A stretch of 5,655 nt of DNA from an uncultured Bacillota bacterium. Lineage in GTDB: Bacteria; Bacillota_I; Bacilli_A; RF39; UBA660. The stretch spans positions 1 to 5,655 of the forward strand of contig CAJLEF010000021.1 of assembly GCA_905205665.1 (NCBI GenBank), given 5' to 3'. The notes under the pieces were generated by a model. That model made no database searches. It saw nothing but the letters and a program-made list of their open reading frames with translations, and was not told where the DNA came from. A program made the translations under genes and the position numbers. Below, piece by piece: positions 5,375 through 5,655 of the stretch (positions are counted from its first letter, which is position 1; each line of letters begins with the position of its first letter).

Positions 5375-5409
5375 AAATGACTCAGAAAAATTTCTGAGTC
5401 ATTTTATTT
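5374..5409. terminator. Bidirectional terminator between uppP and the nuclease-family gene
   Basis: A 14-bp perfect stem (5374-5387 with 5392-5405) and an AAAT loop. On the plus strand the stem ends in TTTT then ATTTG; on the minus strand it ends in a run of five T. It starts at the last base of the uppP stop codon and lies 18 bases past the stop of the convergent minus-strand gene, so it can serve both. Confidence 0.85.
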
Positions 5410-5422
5410 GTCATACTATGCA

Positions 5423-5655
5423 TTAAACAATTTCTTTTATTTCTTTCTCTGTTAAACCTGTAATATCTATGATATCCTTAAGTTTCATTCCTTTGTTTAA
5501 CATTTCTTTGGCAATTTCTATATTACGTTCTTGCCTTGCCTCTTGTTTACCCTTGTCATATCCTTTTTCATAGCAGACATTTAAAAACATCTTGTCTCGG
5601 TCATAATAAAGCATTTCATCAAAGTCTTTTAATAAATCTTCATTTTCTTTCATTA
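5423..5655 (-). CDS. C-terminal part of an Rpn/PD-(D/E)XK nuclease family protein (truncated by the window edge)
   Basis: Only the last ~77 codons are visible; the frame is open to the right edge, so the ATG at 5651-5653 is probably internal. The segment has an EKGYDKGKQEA repeat-like linker followed by IAKEMLNKGMKLKDIIDITG and LTEKEI. These match the usual C-terminal tail of PDDEXK_2/Rpn family proteins (recombination-promoting nucleases, often annotated as putative transposases): a GxxxGxxxGxxxG-type charged linker, then a small helix-turn-helix-like 'MLxxGxxxxxIxxxTGLxxxEI' unit. The nuclease core itself, if present, lies outside the window and cannot be judged. It is convergent with uppP and shares its terminator. 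Proteins of this family are often present in many copies per genome. Confidence is good for the tail type, modest for the activity. Confidence 0.7.
   Translation of the reverse strand, partial: MKENEDLLKDFDEMLYYDRDKMFLNVCYEKGYDKGKQEARQERNIEIAKEMLNKGMKLKDIIDITGLTEKEIKEIV

Overview
The window is very AT-rich, uses Shine-Dalgarno sites of the AAGGAGGTGAT type, and encodes a dacB-spmA-spmB sporulation cluster. Together these point to a low-GC Bacillota, probably an endospore-forming or recently spore-forming gut-type member of the Bacilli/Erysipelotrichia; the genus cannot be read from the sequence. TGA serves as a stop in two genes, one of them in a tight ATGA stop/start overlap, so the standard bacterial code fits and the Mycoplasma code does not.

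Layout, left to right. Positions 1-128 are a convergent gene end with two terminators, one per strand. On the minus strand (129-803) is a membrane-anchored peptidoglycan glucosaminidase-type hydrolase with a near-consensus sigma-A promoter at 841-870. Next, still on the minus strand, come spmB (954-1475), spmA (1459-2046) and dacB (2040-3110), transcribed in the order dacB, spmA, spmB with overlapping ends. A 59-bp gap (3111-3169) holds a terminator and, directly abutting it, a sigma-E-like -10 box for dacB. Upstream of that is a second minus-strand unit of three tightly packed genes: a 65-residue two-helix membrane protein (GTG start), a DUF3603/YjbA-like soluble protein and a small lipoprotein. 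Divergent from it on the plus strand is uppP/bacA (4562-5374), encoding undecaprenyl diphosphate phosphatase. It ends at a bidirectional terminator shared with the 3' end of a minus-strand gene cut by the window edge, which looks like the C-terminal tail of an Rpn/PD-(D/E)XK nuclease family protein.

The theme is the cell envelope. UppP recycles the lipid carrier for wall synthesis, DacB trims stem peptides in (probably spore cortex) peptidoglycan, SpmA/SpmB are linked to spore core dehydration, and the glucosaminidase would cut glycan strands. The small membrane protein, DUF3603-like protein and lipoprotein form the only unit of unknown function. I see no CRISPR array, tRNA, rRNA, insertion-sequence terminal repeats or clearly novel defence system here. 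The non-routine signals are start-site corrections, compact overlapping control elements and the uncharacterised three-gene unit.
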